Source: Pseudarthrobacter cellobiosi (GTDB lineage: Bacteria > Actinomycetota > Actinomycetes > Actinomycetales > Micrococcaceae). From it: a DNA stretch of 64,000 bases. The position numbers were made by a program, and so were the translations under genes. Positions 25,223 through 34,900 of the stretch are shown in pieces. The notes beneath the pieces were generated by a model. The model was not told the DNA's origin. It saw only the letters and a list, made by a program, of their open reading frames with translations, and did no database searches. Location of the stretch: positions 45,019 to 109,018 of the forward strand of contig NZ_JAMXBJ010000038.1 of the NCBI RefSeq assembly GCF_023913755.1, read 5' to 3'. How positions within the stretch are numbered: position 1 is the stretch's first letter; each line of letters opens with the position of its first letter.

Positions 25223-26745
25223 TGAACGAGGCCGAGCGCTGCCAGCGGTGCCAGCAACTGATCCGGGGCGGCGCCACGTTCTGTCCGGCGTGCGGTGCTC
25301 CACTGCCCAACAGGGCGGCACGCAGCGGACGCAACGTGGACCATGCACAGCGGGCCATGATGGAGCGTGTGGCGGCGCACGCCAGCCAGAATCCCGGTAC
25401 TATCCCGGTAGTACAAACGGCTCCAGGGGGAGGAACGGGAATGGCAGCCAATCTTGAGCTTGTTCCGGCCACGGCGGGAAAACGGCTCGGCGCAGCAGTG
25501 CTCGACTGGCTGGCCCCCGTCGCGGTCCTGGTGGTGACTTTCGCCATCGGGTTCGCGGGAATCACCCGCACCCAAAGCGGCGGCTTCATCATCTATGACA
25601 CCAGTTCGCTGGTCCTGTTCGGCGGCATCGGCCTGGGACTGACGCTGGTCTATCTGGCGGTCCTGGTGGGCATGGAAGGCCGCTCCGGGAAGACCCTCGG
25701 CAACCACGTCATGGGCATCCGTAGCGCTGACAAGGATGGTTACGCCCCCGGCGCCGATGGAGTGTTCCTGCGCGGCCTCATCACCGGCGCGGGCATCATC
25801 CTTACGCTCCTGGCCGCCGTTGCCATCGTCATTTTCAAATGGTTCGATGTGGCCGTCTTCATCCTTGGCCCACTGCTTATGGCCGGCGCGGTGTGGGCCG
25901 TGCTGGTGGCCGTGTCCAACACCTGGGACCGCAACGGCAGGCTCCGCGGCTGGCATGATACCGCGGCCAAAACACTGGTGTTCGACGTCAAGGACGGCCG
26001 CAACCCCATCACGTCCGGCGGCATCCAGGGCCCGTACAGTTTCGCGCCCCTGGACCTCCCGCCCGTCCAGCAGGTCGCCTCACCCGTGGCCGGAGCCGCA
26101 AAGCCGCCCCAGGTTGTGAACGCCCAGGCGCCCGGGGCCCAGCCACCGTGGCAGCCGTGGCAGCCGGCCCAACAGTCGCCCGCCCAACAGCCCGCCCCGG
26201 TGCAGCCTTACACTCCGCAGCCGGAAGCGGCTCAACCGTCAGCCGCGCCGCCGCCGTTCGCACCCCAGCCGGACGCGCCGCCGTCGTCCACTCCTTTCCA
26301 GCCGCATGTCCCGTACGCGGCCCCAGCCGTTCCCGCGCCGGGCGCCCAGTTCCATCCAGATGACGACCTCGACCGCACACAGATGCGCGGCGGCGCAACG
26401 CATGCGGCGCCCGTCGCCGTGCTGCGGATAAAGCTCGACGACGGCCGGGACTTCCAGCTCGACCGCAACGTCCTGTTGGGCAGGAACCCCCTTGGCCAGG
26501 CGGGGGAGCAGCAGGCCCAGCTCCTGGCGGTCAGTGATCCCGGCCGCTCGATCTCCAAGACCCACCTCCACCTGCTGACCGACGGTGCCGGCATTTGGGT
26601 GACGGACCGGAACTCCACCAACGGCAGCGCCGTCACCACACCGGACGGCCGGCGCAGGCCACTGCAGCCGGGCGTGCCCGCTTTTGTCAGCCCGGGATCC
26701 ACTGTCCACTTTGGTGACCGTTCCTTCCACCTAGGACAGGCATGA
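25219..26745 (+). CDS. Zinc-ribbon, RDD and FHA domain membrane protein
   Basis: 508-aa protein. Residues 8-25 form a zinc ribbon (CQRCQQLIRGGATFCPACG, two CxxC knuckles). An RDD domain with four hydrophobic helices spans about 85-255 (KRLGAAVLDWLAPVAVLV, GRSGKTLGNHVMGIR, LRGWHDTAAKTLVF). A Pro/Gln/Ala-rich linker (about 270-385) leads to a C-terminal FHA domain (about 400-505) with intact phosphothreonine-binding residues: LLGRNPLG, SISKTHLHLL and RNSTNGSAV. It is probably membrane-bound and a docking site for the kinase encoded four genes on (inference). Start ATG at 25219 or 25222, overlapping tgm; its end overlaps the phosphatase (ATGA). Confidence 0.9.
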   Translation: MMNEAERCQRCQQLIRGGATFCPACGAPLPNRAARSGRNVDHAQRAMMERVAAHASQNPGTIPVVQTAPGGGTGMAANLELVPATAGKRLGAAVLDWLAPVAVLVVTFAIGFAGITRTQSGGFIIYDTSSLVLFGGIGLGLTLVYLAVLVGMEGRSGKTLGNHVMGIRSADKDGYAPGADGVFLRGLITGAGIILTLLAAVAIVIFKWFDVAVFILGPLLMAGAVWAVLVAVSNTWDRNGRLRGWHDTAAKTLVFDVKDGRNPITSGGIQGPYSFAPLDLPPVQQVASPVAGAAKPPQVVNAQAPGAQPPWQPWQPAQQSPAQQPAPVQPYTPQPEAAQPSAAPPPFAPQPDAPPSSTPFQPHVPYAAPAVPAPGAQFHPDDDLDRTQMRGGATHAAPVAVLRIKLDDGRDFQLDRNVLLGRNPLGQAGEQQAQLLAVSDPGRSISKTHLHLLTDGAGIWVTDRNSTNGSAVTTPDGRRRPLQPGVPAFVSPGSTVHFGDRSFHLGQA

Positions 26746-27641
26746 ACTCACAGCCCGCCAGTGACCCAGCTGACGCAGACCACGGAACCGGCCTCAGCCT
26801 GAGTTACGGCTACGGCACCGACCGCGGGCTGCGCCGGGAATTGAACGAGGATTCCTTCATCGCCTCCGACCCCGTCTTCGCCGTGGCAGACGGCATGGGC
26901 GGACACGAAGCCGGCGAGATTGCCAGCGGCATGTGCGTCCGCGCCCTCGCTGCCATGCCACAGCTCGCCACCGGGGAGCGCAGCGTCACGGCGGCAGTGC
27001 TCCAGCAATACCTGCTCCGCGCCGACAGTTCCATCCGGAAGGTGACCGGTGCCCGCGCCGGGACCACACTCACTGGAGCCGTTGTGGTGGAACAGATGGG
27101 CATGCCGTACTGGCTCGTTATGAACATCGGGGATTCCCGCACGTACCGGCTAAGCCAAGGGCACTTCGAGCAGGTCAGCGTGGACCATTCGGAGGTCCAG
27201 GAACTCGTGGATGCCGGTGAAATCACCCCCGAGCAGGCCACCGTCCACCCCCGCCGCCACGTTGTCACGAGGGCGCTGGGCACGGGGGACGAGACCGAGG
27301 CTGATTACTGGCTCCTGCCCGTGGAGGAAGGCGACCGGATCATGGTCTGCTCGGACGGGCTCAATGCCGAGCTGACGGATGAGCACATGTTCCGGATCCT
27401 GAGCACCGTGGGCCATCCGCAGGACGCGGTGGATGCCCTGATCCAGGCCGCGCTCCGCAACGGCGGAAGGGACAACGTCACCGTCATTGTGGTGGACGCC
27501 AGGAACGTGATGAACGACGGCGGCATCGCCACCACGGCGCCCCGCCCCGCCGCTGATGCCGCGGAGGTCACGCTGCCCCGGGCGCGGATTGTTGACGCCA
27601 GCCGGCCGGCCGGCCAGGACGACGGAAGAGGGGAACACTGA
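26742..27641 (+). CDS. prpC: PP2C-family Ser/Thr phosphatase (PrpC/PstP type)
   Basis: 299-aa metal-dependent phosphatase that would reverse the action of the operon kinase. Metal ligands and motifs are complete: GLRRELNEDSFIAS, VADGMGGHEAGEIASGM, NIGDSRTYRLSQGHFEQVSV, CSDGLNAELTDEH and GGRDNVTVIVVDA. There is no membrane helix, unlike mycobacterial PstP, so it is soluble. The catalytic domain fills about residues 18-255, followed by a short Pro/Ala tail. It overlaps the gene before it by 4 bp and is 1 bp from the next start. Corresponds to prpC of PFNA. Confidence 0.95.
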   Translation: MNSQPASDPADADHGTGLSLSYGYGTDRGLRRELNEDSFIASDPVFAVADGMGGHEAGEIASGMCVRALAAMPQLATGERSVTAAVLQQYLLRADSSIRKVTGARAGTTLTGAVVVEQMGMPYWLVMNIGDSRTYRLSQGHFEQVSVDHSEVQELVDAGEITPEQATVHPRRHVVTRALGTGDETEADYWLLPVEEGDRIMVCSDGLNAELTDEHMFRILSTVGHPQDAVDALIQAALRNGGRDNVTVIVVDARNVMNDGGIATTAPRPAADAAEVTLPRARIVDASRPAGQDDGRGEH

Positions 27642-27642
27642 G

Positions 27643-29373
27643 ATGGCCACCGCAACATACGTCGCGGGCACCTGGCTCGGTGTTGTCCGGGCCAACACTG
27701 TGGTCCTCCTGGGGCCCGGGACCCCGCCCGCCCTGGGCCAGTCCCTGTGGGAACTGCTGGAGCACGCCCCGGAAGTCCACGAAGTGCTCCACGCCGTCAC
27801 CAGCAGCTTCGGCGTTTCCCTGGCGCAAATACCGTCGTTCGGGATAGTCGATTCCGGTGACGCGCTCCGGATCTTCCTCCGCGGCGACCTGGACCTGACC
27901 GTACAGCTGCCCGGCGGCACCGTGGACCTGAACGGGCGGGACGTCACCACCTGGACGGAGCGCCGCCTGGACACCCCCGAGTGGTACCGCCTCACTGTGG
28001 CCGGAGACGGCCCGCCCGGACCCGCGTTGCCGCTGAGCGAAGGCGTGGTCCTGCTGGAGTCGCTGACAGTGTCGCCCACCGGAATTCCCGTGGAGGAGGT
28101 GGCGGCTCCGGCTGACACGCCCGCTGAGGTCGAGGCACCCACCGTTGTCGGCGGCGTCGTCCTCGTAGCGGAAACTGAACCGGAAGCTGAACCTGCGTCT
28201 GAACCAGAGCCGGAACATGACCGGGAGGTCTCCGCCGAAACGGTGATGGGGCTCATGGATGATGACGCCAACTTTGCAGCCGGAGCCCCGGACCCCGAGC
28301 CGGACATGGAGCCCGCCCCGGAGCGCACGGCCCATCCTGATCAGGTCCCGGCCCACGAAATGACTGGCAGCTACGACCACCTCTGGGAACGGACTGTTGT
28401 CCGCCGCATCGAGGACGCAGCCGTCCGCGACGAACCCGAGGAAGATCACGGCGCCCCTGCGACACCTGTTGACGCGGTTCCGGCACCGGTCGATGCGGCA
28501 CAGGCGGACGCTCCAGGACAGCCGGAGGCAGTGGCCAGCCCGGCTCCGGCACCGCCCGCCCACGAACCCGCAGGTCCACCTGCCACACCGCCTGCAGCCA
28601 CACCGCCTGCGGCCGCAGCGGCCGCCCGGACGATCGGCGGGCTTATCGACTCGGTCCCGTGGCGGACCGGCGGGAGCACACCTGCTGCCCGGGCCGCGCC
28701 GTCGTCCAATCTGCCAGCGTTGATTCTGCCGCCGTCGAACCTGTCCCCGTCGAATCAGCCCCCGGCGGACGTCCCGGCAGAAGCGCACGCAGGGCAGCCG
28801 GCAGCAGACCCGGACGCCTTCGACGGTGACCACGACGGCCACACGATCATGAAGAGCGACCTCGCCGGAATGGCCGCGCATCCCGCCCCGGTTCCGGAGC
28901 CGGATGCGGCCGCAGGCCCCCTGGTGCTGGCCCGGGTCTGCGGTCGGGGACACGCCAATCCACCCACCCAGGCGCAGTGCGCTGCCTGCGGCTCGCCGCT
29001 GCCCGCCGATGCCGTTCAGGTGGCCCGGCCACGGCTGGGCCGGATGCGGGTCTCTACGGGTGCACTGGTTGACCTTGACCAGTCGCTGGTCATTGGGCGT
29101 CAGCCGTCCGTTTCCCGGGTCCAGGGTGGTGTTATGCCGCGGCTGGTCCAGGTGGCCAGCCCTAGCGGCGACATCTCGCGCTCGCACGTGGAAGTGCGGC
29201 TGGAGGGCTGGCACGTGATGCTCTGCGATCTCAAGGCCACCAACGGTACGGTCCTGGTCCGCGAGGGTCAGCCGCCGCGCCGCCTGGCCCAGAACGAGAT
29301 GGCCATCCTGCTCGACGGCGACATCGCCGAATTGGGTGACGACATCTCACTGCGTTTTGAGGAGATTCTTTGA
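27643..29373 (+). CDS. FHA-domain protein with zinc finger and unknown N-terminal domain
   Basis: 576-aa protein. ATG at 27643 (GAGGGGA upstream) is chosen over the longer frame that overlaps prpC. Residues 1-130 form a conserved-looking domain of unknown function (MATATYVAGTWLGVVRANTV, ELLEHAPEVHEVLHAVTSSF). An acidic/Pro/Ala-rich linker runs to about 425. Then comes a small Cys/His finger (CGRGHANPPTQAQCAACG, about 431-448), and a C-terminal FHA domain (about 465-575) with VIGRQPSVS, ISRSHVEVRLEGWHV and KATNGTVL, all binding residues present. Such proteins are typical substrates and readers of bacterial Ser/Thr kinases. It overlaps the kinase start by TTGA. Confidence 0.87.
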   Translation: MATATYVAGTWLGVVRANTVVLLGPGTPPALGQSLWELLEHAPEVHEVLHAVTSSFGVSLAQIPSFGIVDSGDALRIFLRGDLDLTVQLPGGTVDLNGRDVTTWTERRLDTPEWYRLTVAGDGPPGPALPLSEGVVLLESLTVSPTGIPVEEVAAPADTPAEVEAPTVVGGVVLVAETEPEAEPASEPEPEHDREVSAETVMGLMDDDANFAAGAPDPEPDMEPAPERTAHPDQVPAHEMTGSYDHLWERTVVRRIEDAAVRDEPEEDHGAPATPVDAVPAPVDAAQADAPGQPEAVASPAPAPPAHEPAGPPATPPAATPPAAAAAARTIGGLIDSVPWRTGGSTPAARAAPSSNLPALILPPSNLSPSNQPPADVPAEAHAGQPAADPDAFDGDHDGHTIMKSDLAGMAAHPAPVPEPDAAAGPLVLARVCGRGHANPPTQAQCAACGSPLPADAVQVARPRLGRMRVSTGALVDLDQSLVIGRQPSVSRVQGGVMPRLVQVASPSGDISRSHVEVRLEGWHVMLCDLKATNGTVLVREGQPPRRLAQNEMAILLDGDIAELGDDISLRFEEIL

Positions 29374-31223
29374 GTTCCAAACGGCCGGTTGCGCCGCCGC
29401 CCCACATTCCGGGGTTTACGTACAGCAGCCTGCTCGGCTCCGGCGGGTTCTCGGACGTCTATCTCTACGAACAGGACCGGCCGCGCCGGAAGGTGGCGGT
29501 CAAGGTCCTTTTGTCGGATCTGAAGACCGAGGGTGCCCGGCGCAGGTTCGAGTCCGAGGCCAACCTGATGGCCCAGCTCTCCTCCCACCCGTACATTGTG
29601 ACCATCTTCGAGGCCGAGGTGACCGAGGCCGGTCACTCCTACCTGGCAATGGAGTACTGCTCCAGGCCCAGCCTGGACGTCCGGTACCGCCGTCAGCGCT
29701 TCAGCGTTGATGAGGTGCTGGCCGTCGGCATTCAGGTGGCGTCCGCCGTCGAGACTGCCCACCGGGCCGGCATCGCCCACCGGGACATCAAGCCCGCCAA
29801 CATCCTGGTGACGGACTACAACCGGCCGGCCCTGACGGACTTCGGAATCTCGGGCACCCTAGGCGGCGACGCCGACGAGGACGCCGGGATGTCCATTCCA
29901 TGGTCGCCGCCGGAACAGTTCGCGGACGGCTCCGTGGACGGCGTGATGGTGGATGTCTGGGCGCTGGGCGCCACGCTGTACACACTGCTGGCCGGCAGGT
30001 CGCCGTTCGTGATGCCCGGGACCGATAATTCCCAGCGAGAACTGATCTCGCGGATCACCAGCGCGGCATTGCCGCGCCTGGGCCGGGCCGACGTTCCGGA
30101 GTCACTGGAGCGGGCGCTGTCCACGGCCATGGCCAAATCCGCGGCGTCCCGGTACTCCTCAGCCCACGCGTTTGCCCTCGCCCTGCAGCGGATCCAGGCC
30201 GAACTGAACCTTTCGGTCACGCCCTTCGAGGTACTCGAAGAGCAGCAACTGGAAGAGAACCACCCGGATGACGGCTTCGAGGAAACCCGCGTCCGCAATA
30301 TCGCGTCCATCGACCCGGAGCGGACCGGCAGCGCCCCTACTTTCCCGGCACGCACCCGGCCGCAACGCCCCGGAACCGGTGCGCCGCCGTCGGGCTTTCC
30401 GGCTGGCGGCTTCCCCCCTGCCGCTGCGGCCCCGGGAGGACCCCGGCCCCAGGTTCCGGGCAACCTCTTCGCCGGTCAGCAGGACGGTGAGCAGGACGGC
30501 GGCTCGCAGGCTGGTAGCAACCCCGCTGGCGAGTGGGCCCATGCCACGATGCTTCGAGGCCGTACACCCGCGGCCGAATACGGCTCGGCGCCGGACGCAA
30601 CCGTCCAGCGCCCCGGGCTCCTTCCTGCACCGGCCGGCCAACAAACCGGCCAACTAACCGGACAGCGGGCAGGCCGGCAGGCAGGCCGGCCCGGCGCGCC
30701 CGGCCACCGGGCGGCGGGTGCCGATCCGGAAATCGACGCGACGATCAGCCGACCGGCCCCGGTCACCGAAACCGCCCCCGAAGCGGCGCCCGACCACGGC
30801 AGGCGCAACGTGTGGCTCGCCGCCGCGGGCGGAACGCTGCTGGTCCTCGCCATCATCGTAGGGATCGTGGTGGCGTCTTCGGCTCCGGCACGGAAGGTCG
30901 AAGAGACCGGCCAGGTCAGCAAACCCCCGGCGGATGCCCTGGACAACGGGACAGTCCCCGACGTCGCGGACCTGGCCGGGACTGTGGACGCCGCCGGCAA
31001 GGCGACTTTCACGTGGACCAATCCGCAGCCAAAGTCGGGCGACGCCTACAAGTGGCGGGTCTACGCGTTGGGCAGCAACGGCGAGTACCAGTCCACTGCC
31101 GAGCCAACCGCCCAGGTTGCGTTGAATCCGACGGAACCCACCTGTGTCCAGGTGATGATCGTCCGGAGTGACGGCGCGTTCTCACCCTTGGAAGAAGACT
31201 CGATCGCCTGCATCCGCAAGTGA
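29370..31223 (+). CDS. pkb2: Membrane Ser/Thr protein kinase (PFNA pkb2 / PknB-like)
   Basis: 617-aa kinase. TTG start at 29370 with GAGGAG upstream, overlapping the FHA gene stop. The kinase domain (about residues 16-280) has LLGSGGFSDVYLYE (P-loop), VAVKVL (ATP Lys), HRDIKPANIL (catalytic loop, about 136), DFGISG (about 157) and WSPPEQF in place of APE. A disordered Pro/Gln/Gly tail (about 310-470) precedes one membrane helix (about 483-505, LAAAGGTLLVLAIIVGIVVA) and an outer fibronectin-like domain (ATFTWTNPQPKSGDAYKWRV). There are no PASTA repeats. The activation segment is short and acidic (GDADEDAG) without the TxTxxxxGT pattern of PknB. It likely phosphorylates the FHA-linked partners of the operon. 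Confidence 0.93.
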   Translation: MSSKRPVAPPPHIPGFTYSSLLGSGGFSDVYLYEQDRPRRKVAVKVLLSDLKTEGARRRFESEANLMAQLSSHPYIVTIFEAEVTEAGHSYLAMEYCSRPSLDVRYRRQRFSVDEVLAVGIQVASAVETAHRAGIAHRDIKPANILVTDYNRPALTDFGISGTLGGDADEDAGMSIPWSPPEQFADGSVDGVMVDVWALGATLYTLLAGRSPFVMPGTDNSQRELISRITSAALPRLGRADVPESLERALSTAMAKSAASRYSSAHAFALALQRIQAELNLSVTPFEVLEEQQLEENHPDDGFEETRVRNIASIDPERTGSAPTFPARTRPQRPGTGAPPSGFPAGGFPPAAAAPGGPRPQVPGNLFAGQQDGEQDGGSQAGSNPAGEWAHATMLRGRTPAAEYGSAPDATVQRPGLLPAPAGQQTGQLTGQRAGRQAGRPGAPGHRAAGADPEIDATISRPAPVTETAPEAAPDHGRRNVWLAAAGGTLLVLAIIVGIVVASSAPARKVEETGQVSKPPADALDNGTVPDVADLAGTVDAAGKATFTWTNPQPKSGDAYKWRVYALGSNGEYQSTAEPTAQVALNPTEPTCVQVMIVRSDGAFSPLEEDSIACIRK

Positions 31224-31284
31224 CGGCAGAAAAGACTGCAACAGTTAGTGAACGCGGGCACCGCCCGACGAGGAGGCGCGGAAA

Positions 31285-31989
31285 ATGGGGGATCTAGCCA
31301 TAGATTTCTGTGGTGAATGGTACGAACCGTCCGATGAGGAAATCTTCAACATCGGCCGTGAAGGCGACCTTGAGGTGGACGACAACCCGTACCTTCACCG
31401 CCAGTTCCTGCAGGTGGCCCGCTACGACGGGATCTGGTGGCTGAGCAACGTGGGCGGGATGTTGTCCGCCACCGTCGCCGACGGTTCAGGCGGGATGCAG
31501 GCCTGGCTGTCGCCGGGGGCGCGCATCCCGCTGGTGTTCAGCCACACAAACGTCATTTTCACCGCCGGGCCCACCACGTATGAGTTCGCCGTCCACCTCA
31601 AGACGCCGTCCTTCCGCCAGGAATCACGCGAGGACGACAGCAATGGCGATACCACCATCGGCCCCGTGGTCTTCACCGACTCGCAAAGGGCCCTTATCGT
31701 GGCCCTGGCCGAACCCATGCTGCGGCGGGAAGGGACCGGATTCAGCGCCATCCCGTCCTCGGCTGCGGCGGCCAAGACCCTGGGCTGGGCACTCACCCGG
31801 TTCAACCGAAAGCTCGACAACGTCTGCGACAAACTTGACCGCGTGGGCGTGGTGGGCCTCCGCGGCGGCGGCGGGAAACTGGCCACCAACCGGCGCGCGA
31901 GGCTCGTCGAGCACGCCGTCACCTCCCACCTGGTCACCCCCGATGATTTGTACTTACTGGAAAAGATGAGGGGCGTGGACGAAGGATGA
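31285..31989 (+). CDS. Degenerate FHA-like protein with possible C-terminal winged helix
   Basis: 234-aa cytoplasmic protein. A textbook AGGAGG (31271-31276) lies 8 nt before the ATG, the strongest ribosome site in the operon. Residues 1-110 look FHA-like (IFNIGREGDLEVDDNP, GIWWLSNVGGML), but the Ser-His and Asn-Gly phosphothreonine contacts are replaced (YLHRQFLQV; no NG). About 125-225 resembles a winged helix (TDSQRALIVALAEPMLRRE, SSAAAAKTLGWALTRFNRKL, RLVEHAVTSHLVTPDDL). The function is unknown. It overlaps the FtsK/EccC-like gene by ATGA, which suggests stoichiometric coupling and a possible adaptor role (inference). Confidence 0.83.
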   Translation: MGDLAIDFCGEWYEPSDEEIFNIGREGDLEVDDNPYLHRQFLQVARYDGIWWLSNVGGMLSATVADGSGGMQAWLSPGARIPLVFSHTNVIFTAGPTTYEFAVHLKTPSFRQESREDDSNGDTTIGPVVFTDSQRALIVALAEPMLRREGTGFSAIPSSAAAAKTLGWALTRFNRKLDNVCDKLDRVGVVGLRGGGGKLATNRRARLVEHAVTSHLVTPDDLYLLEKMRGVDEG

Positions 31990-34900
31990 GGATCCGGCTG
32001 ACACTCCGCCGGGACCCGGCGGAAACCAGGGACCTGGCCGTCACCGTCGACGGCCTGGCCACGGTGGCGGATATCGCCACACAGCTATGGGTCGCGGACC
32101 CCGACCGCAAGGGATCACCGGCACCGGAAAACCTTTCGCTCCGCATCGACGAGGCCTTTGTGGGCGGCGGCGTGCGCGGCAGCGTCCTGACCCGCACGGA
32201 CAACCTCCTTGAATCGGGCCTGCGGCCGGGATCCGTGGTGTCCCTGACCGAGGTCAGCGAACTCTTCAACGCACCCGGCGCCAACCGCGGACCCGCCGCA
32301 GCCACCCTGCGGATCCTTTCCGGGCCCGACGTCGGCCAGGAATTTTCGCTGCCTTCCGGCACCAGCTACATCGGCCGGGACCGGGACGTGGACATCCGGC
32401 TCACGGACCCCCTGACCTCCAAACGCCACGCCCGCATCACCGTGGGCGAGAGCGTGGAGATCGTGGATACGAACTCCGCCAACGGCCTCCTGATGGACGG
32501 CCTGCCGGTCACTCGGGCCACCCTGAACTCCTCGGACACGGTGACGCTGGGGGAGACCACCGTTACCGTGGTGCCGCTGGGCCGCAACCTGGCGGCAGCC
32601 CCGACGTCGCCCCTTGTCGATTTCAACCGCTCCCCGCGGGTGGTTCCCCGCTTTGAGGCGCCTAAGCGCGTGCCACCGGCCGGACCCAAGCGTCCGGACC
32701 ACCAGCCGTTCCCATACATCATGCTGATGGCGCCGCTGCTGATGGGCGGCATCATGTTCGCGGTCACGCGGAACATCCTCTCGGTGGTGTTCATGATGAT
32801 GATGCCGCTGTTCATTGTGGGTCACTACGTGGACCACAAGATGCAGACCAGGCGCCAGCAGAAGGAACAGCTCAAACAGTTCCGGGAGTCCATGGCTGCG
32901 TTCCGGCAGGACATCACCGAACTGCAGCACGTGGAACGCGCGGTCCGCCTGCAGGAAGCACCGTCGGTCAGCGACACCGTGGATTCCATCTACAAACTCG
33001 GTCCGCTGCTGTGGACCCACCGCCCCGAGCACACCGGTTTCCTGGGTCTGCGGTTCGGGCTCGGCACCGGTACATCACGCATCCTGTTCGAGGAACCCAA
33101 CAGCAACGACACCGAAGCTGAATTCATGCGCGAGATCCAGGACTGCCTGAAGCAGTTCAGGGACATCGAGGGTGTCCCGATGGTCTCCCAGCTGCGCACC
33201 GCCGGGTCCTTCGGCGTGGCCGGAGCCCGGGGCCTGGTTGACGACGTTGCGCGCGGCATGGTCCTGCAGTTCGTGGGCCTGCACTCGCCCGCGGAAGCCG
33301 TGGTGACAGCCATTACGTCGGCGCAGTCCCGGCAGCGCTGGGACTGGCTGCAGTGGCTGCCCCACGTGGGCTCCGGCCACAGCCCCCTCAACGGCGACCA
33401 CCTGGCCGCCGGTTCAGCCAGCGGCTCCTCCCTCGTGGCCAGGCTTGAGGACCTGCTCGACGCACGCGAAGCCATGGCCAAGCGCTCCACCCCGGAACAC
33501 CGGGGATCCGTGGACCCTGCCAAGGACGAGATCCCGGTCCCGGTGCTGCCGGCGGTCCTGGTCATCGTCGAGGACGATGCTCCGGTGGACCGGGGCAGGC
33601 TGACCCGCCTCGCCGAGCGCGGGCCGGATTCCGGCGTCCACGTGATGTGGGTGGCCACCGACATCCAGGCACTCCCTGCCGCCTGCCGGGACTTTATGGT
33701 GGTTGACGGCGAAAACGGCACCACCACCGGGCAGGTGCGGCTGGGACGGCACACGTATCCCGTGAGCTGCGAAAGCCTTGACGCCGAACTGGCCGCGCAG
33801 CTGGCCCGGATGCTGGCGCCCGTGGTGGACGTTGGCAAGCCGGTCAGCGACGACTCCGACCTGCCGCGTGCGGTGTCCTACGCCACCCTGATCGGCAAGG
33901 ACTTCCTGGACAACCCGCAGGCCGTGGCGGAGCGCTGGGTGGAGAACAATTCAGTCCATGCCTCCGCGGTTCCCAACCGGAAGGACAACGGGACCCTCCG
34001 CGCGCTGGTGGGTTCCAAGGGAATCGAGCCGCTCTACCTGGACCTGAAGAACGAGGGCCCGCACGCGCTGGTGGGCGGCACCACCGGCGCCGGCAAATCG
34101 GAGTTCCTGCAGTCCTGGGTCATGGGCATGGCTGCCGCCTACAGCCCGGACCGCGTGAGCTTCCTGTTTGTGGATTACAAGGGTGGGGCGGCGTTTGCCG
34201 ATTGCCTCAGCCTGCCCCACACCGTGGGCCTGGTCACCGACCTCTCCCAGCACCTTGTCCGCCGCGCCCTGACCTCCCTCCGTGCGGAGCTGCACTACCG
34301 CGAGCACCTGCTGAACCGCAAGAAGGCCAAGGACCTGTTGGGGCTCCAGCGCGAAGCCGACCCGGAAGCTCCGCCGTACCTGATCATTGTTGTGGACGAA
34401 TTCGCGGCGCTGGCCACCGAGGTCCCCGAATTTGTGGACGGTGTGGTGGATGTTGCCGCCCGTGGCCGGTCCCTGGGCCTGCACCTGATCCTGGCCACGC
34501 AGCGTCCCGCCGGAGTCATCAAGGACAGCCTGCGCGCCAACACCAACCTCCGGGTTGCCCTGCGTATGGCGGACGAGGACGATGCCACCGACATCCTCGG
34601 CGTGCCTGATGCGGCCTACTTCGACCCGTCCATCCCGGGCCGCGGTGCCGCCAAGACCGGGCCCGGCCGTATCCAGGGGTTCCAGACCGGCTATGCCGGC
34701 GGCTGGACCACGGAGAAGCCCCAGCGTCCCCAGATCGAGATCGTGGAAATGGCCTTCGGGTCAGGGCCCAGCTGGGAGGCGCCCGCCCCGGAGAAGCCCG
34801 TCAAGGAAGCTCCGGCCGGACCCAATGACATCGCCAGAATGACCACCAACATCGTCAGGGCCGCGGAATCGCTGGCCATCCGGCCGCCGCGCAAACCGTG

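Noticed and set aside
24253..25956. 567-aa minus-strand frame across tgm and the RDD/FHA gene
   Set aside because: Shadow of coding DNA on the other strand; no motif or start signal.
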